This document shows positions 1 to 9,185 of a DNA stretch of 64,000 nt, in pieces. The notes beneath the pieces are model-generated. The model made no database searches and was not told where the DNA came from. It saw only the letters and a list, made by a program, of their open reading frames with translations. Position 1 is the first letter of the stretch, and the number at the start of each line of letters is the position of its first letter. Made by a program: the position numbers and the translations under genes. Origin of the DNA: Gammaproteobacteria bacterium (lineage in GTDB: Bacteria; Pseudomonadota; Gammaproteobacteria; Xanthomonadales; Rhodanobacteraceae); contig JAJPJT010000110.1 in assembly GCA_021324095.1 (NCBI GenBank), forward strand, positions 1 to 64,000, in the 5' to 3' direction.

Positions 1-1304
1 AACTTGTAGCCGCGGCGGTATTCGAACTTGTCGACCGCCTTCATCAAGCCGATGTTGCCTTCCTGGATCAGGTCGAGGAACTGCAGGCCGCGGTTGGTGT
101 ATTTCTTGGCAATGGAAATCACGAGGCGCAGGTTGGCCTCGACCATTTCCTTCTTGGCGCGGCGGGCCTTGGCCTCGCCGATCGACATCGCGCGGTTGAT
201 TTCCTTGATGTCGGTGAGCGGCAGGTACAGCGCGCGCTCGATCTCGGTGAGCTTCTGCTGTTCCAGCACGATGTCGTCGCGGTGGTTCTTGACCGCAGGC
301 ACCCATTTCTGGCGCTTGCGCGCGAGCTCGTTGGTCCAGTCGAGATTGGTTTCGTTGGACGGGAACAGCTCGATGAAATCCTTGCGCGGCATGTGGCACT
401 GGCGCACGCACACGTCCATGATCACGCGCTCGTGCTGGCGAATCGCCGCCACCACCTCGCGCAGCTTGCGCACGAAGCCGTCGATCAGTGCGGACGGCAG
501 CTTGAGCTTCAGGAACTCCTCGCCCATCTTCTCGCGCAGCTTCTGCGACTTCTTGTCGCTGACGCCGTATTTGTCGGCGGTCTTCTGGAACCTGCCATAC
601 AGCTCGCGCAGCACGTCCATGCGGCGCGCGACCTCGACCGGGTCCGGGCCGCTGGGGCCGGCAGATTCCTCGTCGCCGCCGGCGGAATCGTCTTCCTCGT
701 CCTCGTCGCCTTCGGATTCCTCGTCGCTGTCGGAGGCCGATTCGGCTTCGGGCGGCGCCACGCCGAATTCCTCGGCCGGGATTTCCTGGTCGGCGAAACC
801 GGCCAGGATCTCGCTCATGCGGCGCTTGCCGTCGAGGTGCAGGTCGTATTCTTCCAGCAGCAGACCGATGGCCCACGGGAAACTGGCCAGCGCGGTCTGC
901 ACCTGGGTCAGGCCTTCCTCGATGCGCTTGGCGATCGCGATCTCGCCTTCGCGGGTCAGGAGTTCCACCGTGCCCATTTCGCGCATGTACATGCGCACCG
1001 GATCGGTGGTACGGCCGACTTCGGCGTCCACGGCGGACAGCAGCGCGACGGCTTCTTCGGTCGCGGTTTCGTCGTCCTCGCCACCCACCGGGCCTTCGGC
1101 GCTGATGACGTCGGTATCGGGTGCGATTTCGTGCACCTCGATGCCCATGCCGTTGATCATCCCGATGATGTCTTCGATCTGTTCCGGATCGACGATGTCG
1201 TCGGGAAGGTGATCGTTGACCTCGGCGTAAGTCAGGTAACCCTGCTCACGGCCTTTGGTGATCAACTGCTTGATTTCGGATTGCTGCGAGGGGAGGTTTT
1301 CCAT
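1..1304 (-). CDS. rpoD: RNA polymerase primary sigma factor (sigma-70), 5' part
   Basis: Primary sigma factor that directs core RNA polymerase to housekeeping promoters. The gene runs off the left edge, leaving about 434 N-terminal residues. Region 1.1 opens the protein ([15 protein letters not shown]). Sigma region 1.2 sits near residues 100-125 ([20 protein letters not shown]). A strongly acidic Asp/Glu/Ser stretch lies near 187-222 inside the non-conserved region. The visible part ends in region 2 ([13 protein letters not shown], then FEYRRGYK), just before the -10-binding helix. The ATG complement lies at 1302-1304. In related genomes rpoD directly follows dnaG, but here the upstream neighbour is dtd and dnaG is about 37 kb away. 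Confidence 0.96.
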   Translation of the reverse strand, partial: MENLPSQQSEIKQLITKGREQGYLTYAEVNDHLPDDIVDPEQIEDIIGMINGMGIEVHEIAPDTDVISAEGPVGGEDDETATEEAVALLSAVDAEVGRTTDPVRMYMREMGTVELLTREGEIAIAKRIEEGLTQVQTALASFPWAIGLLLEEYDLHLDGKRRMSEILAGFADQEIPAEEFGVAPPEAESASDSDEESEGDEDEEDDSAGGDEESAGPSGPDPVEVARRMDVLRELYGRFQKTADKYGVSDKKSQKLREKMGEEFLKLKLPSALIDGFVRKLREVVAAIRQHERVIMDVCVRQCHMPRKDFIELFPSNETNLDWTNELARKRQKWVPAVKNHRDDIVLEQQKLTEIERALYLPLTDIKEINRAMSIGEAKARRAKKEMVEANLRLVISIAKKYTNRGLQFLDLIQEGNIGLMKAVDKFEYRRGYK

Positions 1305-1330
1305 AAATGTTTCGCGCGACAAGACCGCTC

Positions 1331-1360
1331 AGTATAGCAAAGTGGAGGTGAACCGGCCAA
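1331..1360 (-). promoter_or_regulatory. Candidate sigma-70 promoter of rpoD
   Basis: Read on the minus strand, TTGGCC (1355-1360) and TATACT (1331-1336) are separated by 18 bases and lie about 27 bp before the rpoD start. The -10 is good and the -35 weak. Prediction from sequence only. Confidence 0.4.
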
Positions 1361-1459
1361 GGATCAAGGCCGAAAATGCGTGACGGGTCAATCAACTAGG
1401 GCGAAACTTGCATGCAAGAATCGGCCCAAATGTGTGGCAATGCCGCTTCCGAAGTTGTT

Positions 1460-1570
1460 CGAAGCGGCTGTTGGGAAAAGTCAGGCCATGGAAGGCCGTT
1501 CTGGTGTGGCTGGCCCGTCAAACCCCACGTTGCGTCCGAACCTCATTACGCAGTGGTCAGGGACGACCGC
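1460..1570 (+). repeat. Dispersed repeat family A, copy 1
   Basis: About 110 bp beginning CGAAGCGGCTGTTGGG, with the core AGTCAGGCCATGGAAGGCC (imperfect palindrome), and ending in CAGGGACGACCGC. The same two conserved ends recur near 18206-18315, 35058-35170 (inverted) and 45121-45247. The core alone recurs near 7384 and 21822. The right end overlaps the 3' end of dtd, so the last residues and stop codon of dtd are supplied by the repeat. Confidence 0.75.
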
Positions 1571-1998
1571 AAAAATATGGTCACCGGTCCGTCGTTGACC
1601 AGCCGCACCTGCATATGGGCGCCGAAACGTCCGGTTGCAACCCTCGGATGCGCGGCACGCGCCAGGTCGGTCAGCCGGTCGAACCAGCGCTTTCCCTCCG
1701 CCGGTGGGGCGGCCGTGGTGAAGCTCGGCCGCATGCCCTTGCGGGTGTCGGCGGCCAGGGTGAACTGGGGCACCAGCAGCAGTCCGCCGCGGGTGTCGGC
1801 CAGCGAAAGGTTCATCTTGTCCTCGGCGTCGCCGAATATCCGGTAACCCAGCAGCCGTTCGCACATCCGCTTTGCCTGCGCTTCGCCGTCGCCGGGTTCG
1901 ACGGCCAGCAGCACCAGCAACCCGGCATCGATCGCCCCGACGACCTCGCCGTCGATGGTGACGCTGGCTTCGCTGACGCGTTGGAGGAGGGCGATCAC
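1546..1998 (-). CDS. dtd: D-aminoacyl-tRNA deacylase
   Basis: Hydrolyses D-amino acids (and glycine on tRNA-Ala) off mischarged tRNAs. The 150 residues match the usual ~145. The active-site strand PQFTLAADT lies at 77-85; the family normally has SQFTL, so the first residue is a Ser-to-Pro variant. The Gly-cisPro chirality motif NDGPVT is at 135-140. The last six residues (SSLTTA) and stop codon fall inside a dispersed repeat, which looks like erosion and replacement of the native end. It stands between the lpxL-like genes (divergent) and rpoD. Confidence 0.93.
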   Translation of the reverse strand: MIALLQRVSEASVTIDGEVVGAIDAGLLVLLAVEPGDGEAQAKRMCERLLGYRIFGDAEDKMNLSLADTRGGLLLVPQFTLAADTRKGMRPSFTTAAPPAEGKRWFDRLTDLARAAHPRVATGRFGAHMQVRLVNDGPVTIFLRSSLTTA

Positions 1999-2110
1999 GA
2001 AAACTCGGGATTGGGGACTGGGGGCTGGGGACCGGAAGCATAGCCGACAGCATCGCTGCGAATCCCCCAGCCACCAATCCCCAGCTCCGGCTCTTGGTTA
2101 CACTCCCGCG

Positions 2111-3010
2111 ATGCGTTGGTACACCCGACTCGCGTACGGACTGATGTGGCTTGCCGCGCGTTTGCCGCTGCGTGTGTTCCGCGCGCTCGGCGCGGTGCTG
2201 GGCTGGCTGTTCTGGGTGACGCACGGCCGCAAGCGGCGCGTGGTGAAGGCCAACCTCGGGCTGGTGCGTCCCGAGCTGGACGAAGCGGCGCGCCGCCGCC
2301 TCGCTCGCGAATGCGTGCGCGAGACCGGTGTCTCGCTCGTGGAAGTATTCGGCATCTGGACGAACCCTGGTCGCACGCTGGCGAGCGTGCAAGAGGCGCG
2401 TGGGCAGGCGCTGTTCGACGCCGCGATCGCCGCCAAGCGCGGTTTGATCCTGTGCGCGCCGCACCTCGGCAGTTGGGAAGTCGCCAATTACTGGATCGGG
2501 GCACGCACGCCGTTTGCGACCTTCTACACGCAACCGCGTTATCCGCAAGCCGAAGCGCTGCTGCGCCGCCTGCGCCAGGGCGGCGCGAGCATCCAGTTTC
2601 CGATCGACGACTCCGGCGTACGCCGGGTGTTTCGGCACCTGCGCCACGGCGGCGTGGTGTCGATCATGCCCGACCACGTCCCACGCGCCGGTGCGGTGGT
2701 CGCGCCGTTCTTCGGCGTGCCGGCGTTGACGATGACGCTGCTGCCGCGGCTCGCGCAAAGTACAGGCGCCGCGGTGTTGATGCTGTTCGTCGAACGTTTG
2801 CCGAGCGGCTTCAGGGTGCGCTTCCGGGAACCGCCGGCGGCACTGCTGGATCCAGACCCGCGCATAGCATGCACGGCGATGAACGCCGCGATCGAGGGCT
2901 GCGTGCGCGAAGCGTTCACGCAATACCAGTGGAACTACAAACGCTTCAAGGCGCGCGCCGGCAGCGGATTGACGGATGACGCGTATATCGCCGCGGGCGT
3001 TCGAACCTGA
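2111..3010 (+). CDS. LpxL/HtrB-type lipid A acyltransferase, paralogue 1
   Basis: Inner-membrane enzyme predicted to add a secondary acyl chain to the lipid A precursor using acyl-ACP. 299 residues, close to the usual ~300. It has a hydrophobic N-terminal anchor (about 8-36) and the catalytic HX4E box HLGSWE at 118-123. ATG 2111 is chosen because the protein aligns with its tandem paralogue (both begin MRWY) from there. The stop overlaps the next start (TGATG), so the two are translationally coupled. The acyl chain and site cannot be told from sequence. Confidence 0.88.
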   Translation: MRWYTRLAYGLMWLAARLPLRVFRALGAVLGWLFWVTHGRKRRVVKANLGLVRPELDEAARRRLARECVRETGVSLVEVFGIWTNPGRTLASVQEARGQALFDAAIAAKRGLILCAPHLGSWEVANYWIGARTPFATFYTQPRYPQAEALLRRLRQGGASIQFPIDDSGVRRVFRHLRHGGVVSIMPDHVPRAGAVVAPFFGVPALTMTLLPRLAQSTGAAVLMLFVERLPSGFRVRFREPPAALLDPDPRIACTAMNAAIEGCVREAFTQYQWNYKRFKARAGSGLTDDAYIAAGVRT

Positions 3011-3960
3011 TGCGCTGGTATGTGCGCCTGACCTGGTGGACGCTGCGCGCGCTGGGTGTGCTGCCATTGCCGCTGTTGTACGCAGTGGGCAGTGCGCTGG
3101 GACGTCCGCTGTGGTGGCGCAAGCACGCGCGCGAACGCGTGCACACGGAAGTGAACATGCGCATCGTGCATCCGGAACTGGACGATGCGGCGCGCGATGC
3201 GCTGGTGCGCAAATGCCTCGTCGAAACGGGCCACGCGGTCACCGAAATGGCGGCGGTGTGGGGGCGCGGCGCACGACGCGCGCTGAGGCTGGTGCGCGAA
3301 GCAGAAGGCGTGGAGTACTTCGACGCCGCGCTGGCGTCCGGACGCGGCCTGATCGTGGCCGCGCCACATCTGGGTTGCTGGGAATTGCTGAATTATTGGC
3401 TGAGCGCGCGCACGCCGATAGCGATCCTGTACGCGCCGCCGCGCAACGTGGCCTGGGAAGCGCTGCTGGTGCGTGCGCGCGGTGATCTGCAGCCGGAACA
3501 GGTACGTGCCGAAGGCGCTGGCGTGCGCTCCTTGTACAAGCGGCTTGCGGCGGGCGGCGTAGTCGGGATTCTTCCCGACCAGCAACCCAAGCGCGGCGAA
3601 GGCCAGTTCGCGCCGTTCTTCGGCCTCGACGCCAACACGATGGTGTTGCTGCCGCGGATTGCGCAGCGGACCGGCGCGACCGTGCTGTTCGCGTTCGCCG
3701 AACGCCTGCCACGCGGCGCGGGTTATCGCATCCGCATCCTCCCGGCGCCTGAAGGCATTGCCGATCCAGACTTGCGGATTGCGTGCACCGCACTCAATCG
3801 CGGTGTCGAGCAGTGTGTGAATCTCGCCTTTCCCCAATACCAGTGGACCTACAAACGCTGGGCCGAGCGGCCCGATCCGTACGAGCATGATCCGTATTGG
3901 CTGGCGAGAAATGGCTTGACGCCTGATTACGGCAACACGGGTACGGGCATGTCGGGGTAA
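3010..3960 (+). CDS. LpxL/HtrB-type lipid A acyltransferase, paralogue 2
   Basis: Second member of a tandem pair, 316 residues, starting on the last base of the upstream stop. HX4E box HLGCWE at 120-125; N-terminal membrane anchor about 5-33. Both copies share the C-terminal QYQWxYKR segment, which supports a duplication, but the divergence suggests different acyl donors or positions (LpxL- versus LpxM-like roles are inferred). The C-terminal tail past the YKRW segment is longer than in the first copy. Confidence 0.88.
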   Translation: MRWYVRLTWWTLRALGVLPLPLLYAVGSALGRPLWWRKHARERVHTEVNMRIVHPELDDAARDALVRKCLVETGHAVTEMAAVWGRGARRALRLVREAEGVEYFDAALASGRGLIVAAPHLGCWELLNYWLSARTPIAILYAPPRNVAWEALLVRARGDLQPEQVRAEGAGVRSLYKRLAAGGVVGILPDQQPKRGEGQFAPFFGLDANTMVLLPRIAQRTGATVLFAFAERLPRGAGYRIRILPAPEGIADPDLRIACTALNRGVEQCVNLAFPQYQWTYKRWAERPDPYEHDPYWLARNGLTPDYGNTGTGMSG

Positions 3961-3964
3961 GCGG

Positions 3965-4075
3965 ATTTACACGGATGATCATGGATCAAAGACAAATCTT
4001 TTGACACGGATCAGATCGGATAGCAGCGGATCAAAAGACCCAATCCGGGTTGATCCGCCTTTATCCGTGTCCAAT
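3965..4075. repeat. CACGGAT-rich dispersed repeat, copy 1
   Basis: Intergenic stretch built of repeated TTTACACGGAT, GACACGGATC and ATCCGTGTCC words in both orientations, able to fold on itself. Similar word clusters occur at 5298-5361 and 15366-15437. Each lies next to a gene end. Function unknown. Confidence 0.6.
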
Positions 4076-4131
4076 GCTCTTCCTTGCCTTCGTTTGTGCG
4101 CCACCCAAGCCGCGCATACGATGCCGTAGCC

Positions 4132-5289
4132 ATGACGCCCATCACCTGCATCGAAGACCTGCACCGGCTCTATCTGAAGCGTGTGCCGCGGATGTTCGTG
4201 GACTACTGCGAGTCGGGATCGTGGACCGAGACGACGCTGCGGCGCAATCTCGAAGATTTCGCGCGCATCCAGTTGCATCAACGCGTGGCCGTCGGGGTGG
4301 ATCAGTGCTCGCATCGCACCACGATGCTCGGCGGGGACGCGACATTGCCCGTGGCGCTGGCGCCGATCGGTTTGTGCGGGATGCAGCACGCAGACGGCGA
4401 AATGCTGGCCGCCGAGGCCGCGCTGGATTTCGGCGTGCCGTTCACGCTGTCGACGATGAGCGTGTGCTCGATCGAGGATGTCGCCGCGTTCGTGAAGCGG
4501 CCGTTCTGGTTCCAGCTGTACGTGATGCGCGACCACGCGTTCATCGGCCGGCTGATCGACCGCGCCAAGGCGGCAGGTTGTTCCGCGCTGGTGCTGACGC
4601 TGGACCTGCAGGTGATGGGTCAGCGCCATCGCGACATCAAGAACGGACTTTCGACGCCACCCAAACCAACCCTGCGCAACCTCGCCAATCTTGCGGTCCA
4701 CCCACGTTGGTGCCTCGGAATGGCACGGACGCGCCGCCATCAATTCGGCAATATCGCGGGCCACGTCGAAGGGGTCAGCGACATGTCCTCACTGGCCGCC
4801 TGGACGGCCGAACAGTTCGACCGCGGACTCAACTGGAACGACGTCGAGTGGATCAAGAACCGTTGGGGCGGCAAACTGGTGATGAAGGGCATCCTCGATC
4901 CCGAGGACGCACGCCGCGCGGCGGATTGCGGCGCCGATGCGATCGTCGTGTCCAATCATGGCGGCCGACAGCTCGACGGCGCGCCCTCGTCGATCAGCGT
5001 GCTGCCGGAAATCGCTGCGCGCGTCGGTCGCGACTGCGAGGTCTGGCTCGACGGTGGCGTACGTTCCGGACAGGACGTGTTCAAGGCGCTGGCATTGGGC
5101 GCACGCGCGGTGATGATCGGGCGCGCGTATGTATACGGATTGGGCGCGTTGGGTGGCGCCGGCGTCACGACCGTGCTGGAACTGATCCAGCGCGAACTCG
5201 ACCTGACGATGGTGCTGTGCGGCGTACGTTCGATCGCGGAGATCGACCAGCGCGTGTTGCACATTCCTCACGTGGCAATGTGGCGCTGA
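4132..5289 (+). CDS. lldD: FMN-dependent alpha-hydroxy-acid dehydrogenase (L-lactate dehydrogenase type)
   Basis: Oxidises a 2-hydroxy acid, most likely L-lactate, with FMN; the lactate enzyme feeds electrons to the respiratory quinone pool. 385 residues, normal for the family. The TIM-barrel flavin site includes VALAPIG (74-80), WFQLYVM (126-132), GQRHRDIKNG (163-172) and the catalytic His276 in SNHGGRQLDG, followed by DGGVRSGQDV and GRAYVYGL for phosphate binding. ATG 4132 gives the canonical N-terminus. It is monocistronic, flanked by CACGGAT repeats. Substrate is uncertain because glycolate and mandelate enzymes share the fold. Confidence 0.85.
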   Translation: MTPITCIEDLHRLYLKRVPRMFVDYCESGSWTETTLRRNLEDFARIQLHQRVAVGVDQCSHRTTMLGGDATLPVALAPIGLCGMQHADGEMLAAEAALDFGVPFTLSTMSVCSIEDVAAFVKRPFWFQLYVMRDHAFIGRLIDRAKAAGCSALVLTLDLQVMGQRHRDIKNGLSTPPKPTLRNLANLAVHPRWCLGMARTRRHQFGNIAGHVEGVSDMSSLAAWTAEQFDRGLNWNDVEWIKNRWGGKLVMKGILDPEDARRAADCGADAIVVSNHGGRQLDGAPSSISVLPEIAARVGRDCEVWLDGGVRSGQDVFKALALGARAVMIGRAYVYGLGALGGAGVTTVLELIQRELDLTMVLCGVRSIAEIDQRVLHIPHVAMWR

Positions 5290-5297
5290 AAAGCAGC

Positions 5298-5361
5298 TGA
5301 CACGGATTTACACGGATAGAAACCTTGAATCCGTGTGATCCGATTTGATCCGTGTCCAGGC
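5298..5361. repeat. CACGGAT-rich dispersed repeat, copy 2
   Basis: Between the convergent ends of the lactate dehydrogenase and permease genes. Contains GACACGGATTTACACGGAT followed by inverted copies (ATCCGTGTGATCCGA, GATCCGTGTCC), so it can form a stem. Might act as a bidirectional terminator, which is inference; there is no clear U-tract. Confidence 0.55.
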
Positions 5362-5371
5362 TTTTGCTCCG

Positions 5372-6484
5372 TCACCGCAAAACCACCAACGCGACGAGCA
5401 CCGCGGTTACCACCAGGTACGGCACCGACCACGCATGAAACCGCCAGCCGATGCCGCGGCTGCCGTCGAGCCGCAGCGCGATCAGGTTCGCGAGTGAGCC
5501 GATCAGCAGGCCCGAGCCGCCGACATTCACGGCCGCTGCGAGCAGCGTGATGTTCGGTGCGTAGTGCTGCAGCGCCACCGCGGCCGGGACGTTGCTGATG
5601 ATCTGCGACAGCACGATGCCGCCCGTGTAGGTGACGCGTGGATCGTGCCAAGCCAGGGTTCCGACATGCGATTGCACCGCGGGCAGCGCGGCAAGGTGGC
5701 CGAGGCCCACGAACATCGCGGCGAACGTCACCAGCAGCAGCCAGTCCACGTCCGCCAGCACGCGCCGAAATAAGGCGAGTCCGACCACGATCAGGATCAA
5801 CGCGGCCGGGATCGCGAAACCCCACTGCAGCGCCGCGACCATCGCGCCCAGCAACACGACCGAACCCGAAAACAAGTACGTATTGCGCGGCGGCAGCGCG
5901 AGCGCGCTGTCCTGGATCTGCAATGGTGATGCCGGAAAGGCGAATCCGCACGTGATCAGCAACACGACCAGCAGCACCGCGCCCGTGGGCGCGAGCGCCG
6001 CGACATAGCCGAAGAACGTCAGGTGCGAGTGCTGCCACAACAGCAGGTTTTGCGGATTGCCGATCGGGCTGAACGTGGAGCCCGCGTTCACCGCCAGCGC
6101 CTCGAAGATCACCAGCCTTTGGCGCGGAATGCGCGCGATACGGTCGATCGCCAGCGTCAGCGGCACCAGCAGGAACAGCGCAACGTCGTTCGTCAAAACG
6201 GTTGCGAGACCCGCCGCGAGCAGCACCAGTGCGAACGCCAGTGCGCGGACGCCGCGCAGCCGCCTGACCAGTTGCAACGCGAAGCGCTGCACGTGGCCGC
6301 TCTCGCGCACGCCCTGGGTCAGGATCAGCAGCCCGCACAGGCCGGCGAGCGTGCGCGGGTCCAGCCAATGCAGATAGTCGCGCGGCGACCGCGGGTCGAC
6401 GCCCGCGAGCACGAGCGTCAGCAGCAGGAGTGCCTGCAACAGGTAGTCGCGCCTCAGCCGGCGCAGGAGGGGTTCGAAGGCCAC
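5372..6484 (-). CDS. SLC13/ArsB-type anion permease
   Basis: Polytopic inner-membrane transporter of the citrate/arsenite/anion superfamily (CitMHS/ArsB-like), 370 residues with about ten hydrophobic helices. Conserved re-entrant-loop signatures are visible: LATVLTNDVALFLLVPLTL near 105-125 (TND motif) and NAGSTFSPIGNPQNLL near 150-165 (the Asn-Pro-x-Asn anion site), with a second SQIISNVPAAVAL in the C-terminal half. Substrate unknown. Divergent from the next gene. Confidence 0.8.
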   Translation of the reverse strand: MAFEPLLRRLRRDYLLQALLLLTLVLAGVDPRSPRDYLHWLDPRTLAGLCGLLILTQGVRESGHVQRFALQLVRRLRGVRALAFALVLLAAGLATVLTNDVALFLLVPLTLAIDRIARIPRQRLVIFEALAVNAGSTFSPIGNPQNLLLWQHSHLTFFGYVAALAPTGAVLLVVLLITCGFAFPASPLQIQDSALALPPRNTYLFSGSVVLLGAMVAALQWGFAIPAALILIVVGLALFRRVLADVDWLLLVTFAAMFVGLGHLAALPAVQSHVGTLAWHDPRVTYTGGIVLSQIISNVPAAVALQHYAPNITLLAAAVNVGGSGLLIGSLANLIALRLDGSRGIGWRFHAWSVPYLVVTAVLVALVVLR

Positions 6485-6578
6485 CGAGGGGCTTCCCGAA
6501 GAATCGCAACATGCTGCACCGGCACGCGGCCGGCGGTAAAGAGGCGCCGCCGCACGTACCGTTCACGTGACGTCGCGC

Positions 6579-7310
6579 ATGCTGGAACGCATGTTGTCGC
6601 GCGAGCAATGGCGCTGGGTTTTGCGTGGCGTGCTGGTGCTGGTGGCCATCGGCGCGGTGGTCGTGTTCTTTCTCTCGGGAGCGACCCACCACCTCGATTT
6701 CGAGACGTTGCAGCGCAGCCGCGAATGGCTGTCGGTGGAGCAGGGCAGCCACCCGTGGCGATTGGCGTTCGCGTATCTGGGACTGCTGATCGCGATCGTG
6801 GCGCTGTCGTTGCCCGGACTCACCATCATGACTCTGGCAGCGGGTGCGATTTTCGGAGTCATCGAAGGCACCGTGCTGGTGTCGTTCGGCTCGGCAATCG
6901 GCGCCACGCTGGTGATGCTCGCGACGCGCTTCGTGTTCAAGGACGCGCTCCGCCGTCGTTTTCAGCACCGCCTGCACAAGGTCGACGCCGGCATCGAGCG
7001 CGACGGCGCGTTCTACCTGCTCAACATCCGGCTGGTGCCGATCTTTCCGTTCTTCCTGGTCAACCTGCTGATGGGATTGACCCACATCCCGGTTTTTACC
7101 TATTACTGGGTGACCCAGGTCGGCATGCTGGCGGGCACGTTGGTGTACGTGAACGCGGGCACGCGCATCGCCGCGGTGAGGTCGGCCCGCGAGCTGGTCT
7201 CGTTGCCGATGATCATTTCGCTGGCGTTGCTGGCGGTGCTGCCGTGGTTCTCGCGCTGGATCATCCGGCGGGTCCGGCATTGGCGGCACCAGCGCCGCTG
7301 GCGCAGTTGA
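6579..7310 (+). CDS. TVP38/TMEM64 (VTT-domain) membrane protein
   Basis: DedA-like VTT/SNARE-associated family inner-membrane protein. These are linked to membrane lipid or undecaprenyl-phosphate translocation, but no function is assigned here. About 243 residues with four to five hydrophobic segments. The family signature GAIFGVIEGTVLVSFGSAIG lies in the middle, followed by ATLVMLATRF, and a second half NIRLVPIFPFFLVNLLMG fits the VTT repeat. Start uncertain: GTG 6567, ATG 6579 and ATG 6591 are all in frame. Confidence 0.8.
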   Translation: MLERMLSREQWRWVLRGVLVLVAIGAVVVFFLSGATHHLDFETLQRSREWLSVEQGSHPWRLAFAYLGLLIAIVALSLPGLTIMTLAAGAIFGVIEGTVLVSFGSAIGATLVMLATRFVFKDALRRRFQHRLHKVDAGIERDGAFYLLNIRLVPIFPFFLVNLLMGLTHIPVFTYYWVTQVGMLAGTLVYVNAGTRIAAVRSARELVSLPMIISLALLAVLPWFSRWIIRRVRHWRHQRRWRS

Positions 7311-7365
7311 CCATGCGATCGCCCCCGATCGCCGCTTCGACGAACGTTACGTTCAACGAAGTCGA

Positions 7366-7428
7366 TCATCGTCCTTGCCGATCCACCACGGCCTTCCCTG
7401 GCCTGACTTTTCACAACAGCCGCTTCGA
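7366..7428 (-). repeat. Dispersed repeat family A, partial copy 2 (inverted)
   Basis: Reverse complement reads CGAAGCGGCTGTTGTGAAAA then GTCAGGCCAGGGAAGGCCGT, matching the left half of the family. Lies between the convergent TVP38 and molybdopterin oxidoreductase genes, 11 bp past the stop of the latter. The right-hand GATCAGGGACGATCGC end is not recognisable. Confidence 0.6.
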
Positions 7429-7439
7429 ACGCTTCTCAC

Positions 7440-8201
7440 TTATATACCTGCATACCACTGGTAGCCCTGGTCTTCCCAATAGCCGCCGGCGCCGCCCTCG
7501 ATGTCCTTGAACGAAGCCACGAGATCGATGCGGCGCAGGTACTTCGCCATCTTGTAGCCGAGCTGGCGGGGCACGCGCAGCCGCAGCGGCGCCCCGTTCG
7601 GGATCGGCAGGGTCTTGCCGTTCAGCGCCCATGCCAGGATCGTCTGCGGGTGGTACGCGTCGTCGAAGCCCAGCGATTCGTAGTATTCGCTGCCGTCGTC
7701 CATTGCGTCGTAGCAGCGGAACACCACGTAACGCGCCGCCGCGGTCGGTTGCGCCATGTGCAGGACATGCGAAAGCTGCACGCCGGTCCACTTGCCGATC
7801 ACGCTCCAGCCTTCGACGCAATCGTGGCGGGTGATCTGGGTGCGGTTCGGCAGGGCGCGCAGTTCATCCAGCGATAGCGACATGGGATGCGCGACGAGTC
7901 CACCGATCGCGAGGCGGTAGCCGCGAAATCCGTTCGCCGCCAGCGCGCGGTATGCGGCCGATTGCGGATCGGTGCTGCCGTTGGGGCGGAATTCCGGCGA
8001 GATGTCCGCCTCGGTATATTCGCGCGCCATCGCATTGCGCGACAGCGCGCCTTGCGCCGCGTGGCTCAACGCGGTCGCGCTGCCCAGCACCTTGGGCGCC
8101 CAGTCCGTTTCGGAAAGCTTGTCGCAGCCGCCCAGCGCCACCGCGCCGGTCAGCGCCAGCGCGTCGCGCAGGAAGCGGCGGCGTCTATTGATGAGTTTCA
8201 T
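7440..8201 (-). CDS. Tat-exported sulfite-oxidase-family molybdopterin oxidoreductase (YedY/MsrP-like)
   Basis: Periplasmic mononuclear molybdenum enzyme, 253 residues. The N-terminus carries a twin-arginine motif (RRRRFLRD, 6-13) and a lipobox-like LGGC with Cys26, so it may be a Tat-exported lipoprotein. The molybdenum ligand is Cys128 in HDCVEGW. PRQLGYKMAKYL near the C-terminus matches the pterin-binding end of the family. It overlaps the upstream cytochrome b gene by 17 bp. MsrP proper reduces methionine sulfoxide with MsrQ, but the partner here is a different, larger cytochrome b, so the substrate is open. Confidence 0.83.
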   Translation of the reverse strand: MKLINRRRRFLRDALALTGAVALGGCDKLSETDWAPKVLGSATALSHAAQGALSRNAMAREYTEADISPEFRPNGSTDPQSAAYRALAANGFRGYRLAIGGLVAHPMSLSLDELRALPNRTQITRHDCVEGWSVIGKWTGVQLSHVLHMAQPTAAARYVVFRCYDAMDDGSEYYESLGFDDAYHPQTILAWALNGKTLPIPNGAPLRLRVPRQLGYKMAKYLRRIDLVASFKDIEGGAGGYWEDQGYQWYAGI

Positions 8202-9060
8202 CGTGCGTTTTGCTCTCGATGGCGTAACGGCCGGTGATGATCGAGCGCAGGTTGTTGCCGAGCCCGGTCACGATCACCTCGAAGATGTGGATCAGGAAGA
8301 ATGCGATGAAGCCCATCGCGAACAGGAAATGGATGCTGCGCGCCGATTGCCGGCCGCCGACCAGGTCCACCAGCCAGCCGAGCACCGAGTCCATCCGCGG
8401 CGACATCGCGAGGCCCATCAACACCACGCCGCCGCCGAACACGAAGATCACCACAAAATAGGCGATGCGTTGCAGCACGTTGTAGCGCGCGGCTTCTTCG
8501 CCGTGCGGATGCTGCAGCAGCGCGTGATCGATGATGGAACGCCCGATGCCGAGCCAGTCGCGGCGCGTCGGCACGAGGTCGCGGGTCAGGTGCCGCGTCC
8601 ACAGTGCGTACAGGACAAAGCACACGCCGTTGATCGCGAAGATCCACGCGAAGAAGAAATGCCACGCGCGTCCCATCGCCAGCCACTGCGGGCCGGGGAT
8701 AGTCGCCCAGCTCGGGAAACCACGCACGGTCGGCTGGCCGTCCATGCTGGATACGCCGAACCAGCCGGTTGTATTGAAACGATGCGCGCCGATCGTCGTG
8801 ACGCCGTGCAGTTTGCCATCGCGTGTCTGCGTCGCGCCAAGGCTCAACCACGGATGATCGAAGTGAGAGCGCTGGCCCCAGTACAGCGCAGGGTGCGCAT
8901 TGAAGATCTGCAGACCGCTGCCCAGCAGGATCAACAGGCAGACCGCGTTGATCCAGTGCATGATCCGGAGCGGCAGCGTGTGCCGGTAGATCACGCGCTT
9001 CACCCGCCGCGGCGCCTCGACCGGTTGCGGGGGCATCGCGTCTTCGGGAATGCTTGCCAT
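8185..9060 (-). CDS. Membrane cytochrome b subunit (cytochrome b561/thiosulfate-reductase type)
   Basis: Predicted di-haem inner-membrane cytochrome that passes electrons between quinones and the co-encoded molybdoenzyme. 291 residues from ATG 9060. Four to five helices are visible, with haem-ligand candidates in YRHTLPLRIMHWINA (about 26-40), RAWHFFFAWIF, and the HFLFAMGFIAFFLIHIFEV helix. Located directly upstream of, and overlapping, the molybdopterin subunit gene. An in-frame extension to 9192 lacks a Shine-Dalgarno site and would overlap the SDR promoter region. Confidence 0.82.
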   Translation of the reverse strand: MASIPEDAMPPQPVEAPRRVKRVIYRHTLPLRIMHWINAVCLLILLGSGLQIFNAHPALYWGQRSHFDHPWLSLGATQTRDGKLHGVTTIGAHRFNTTGWFGVSSMDGQPTVRGFPSWATIPGPQWLAMGRAWHFFFAWIFAINGVCFVLYALWTRHLTRDLVPTRRDWLGIGRSIIDHALLQHPHGEEAARYNVLQRIAYFVVIFVFGGGVVLMGLAMSPRMDSVLGWLVDLVGGRQSARSIHFLFAMGFIAFFLIHIFEVIVTGLGNNLRSIITGRYAIESKTHDETHQ

Positions 9061-9185
9061 GGCGGTCGTACCGGACCCAGCGACGGCGCAAGCGTACTCC
9101 GACCCGGGCGGCTCGGCGCGGGGCATTTCACCCGGCCCTGCGGCCGGCGATATGCTTGCCGTTCGCATCGGCAAGGAGGACAGCC

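Noticed and set aside
28-1337. Two long plus-strand open frames
   Set aside because: They are antisense to rpoD; the minus strand gives an unmistakable sigma-70 protein.
5268-7289. 673-codon minus-strand open frame
   Set aside because: Covers the permease in another frame and the TVP38 gene antisense; residues are low-complexity Arg/Ala/His, typical of GC-rich shadow frames.
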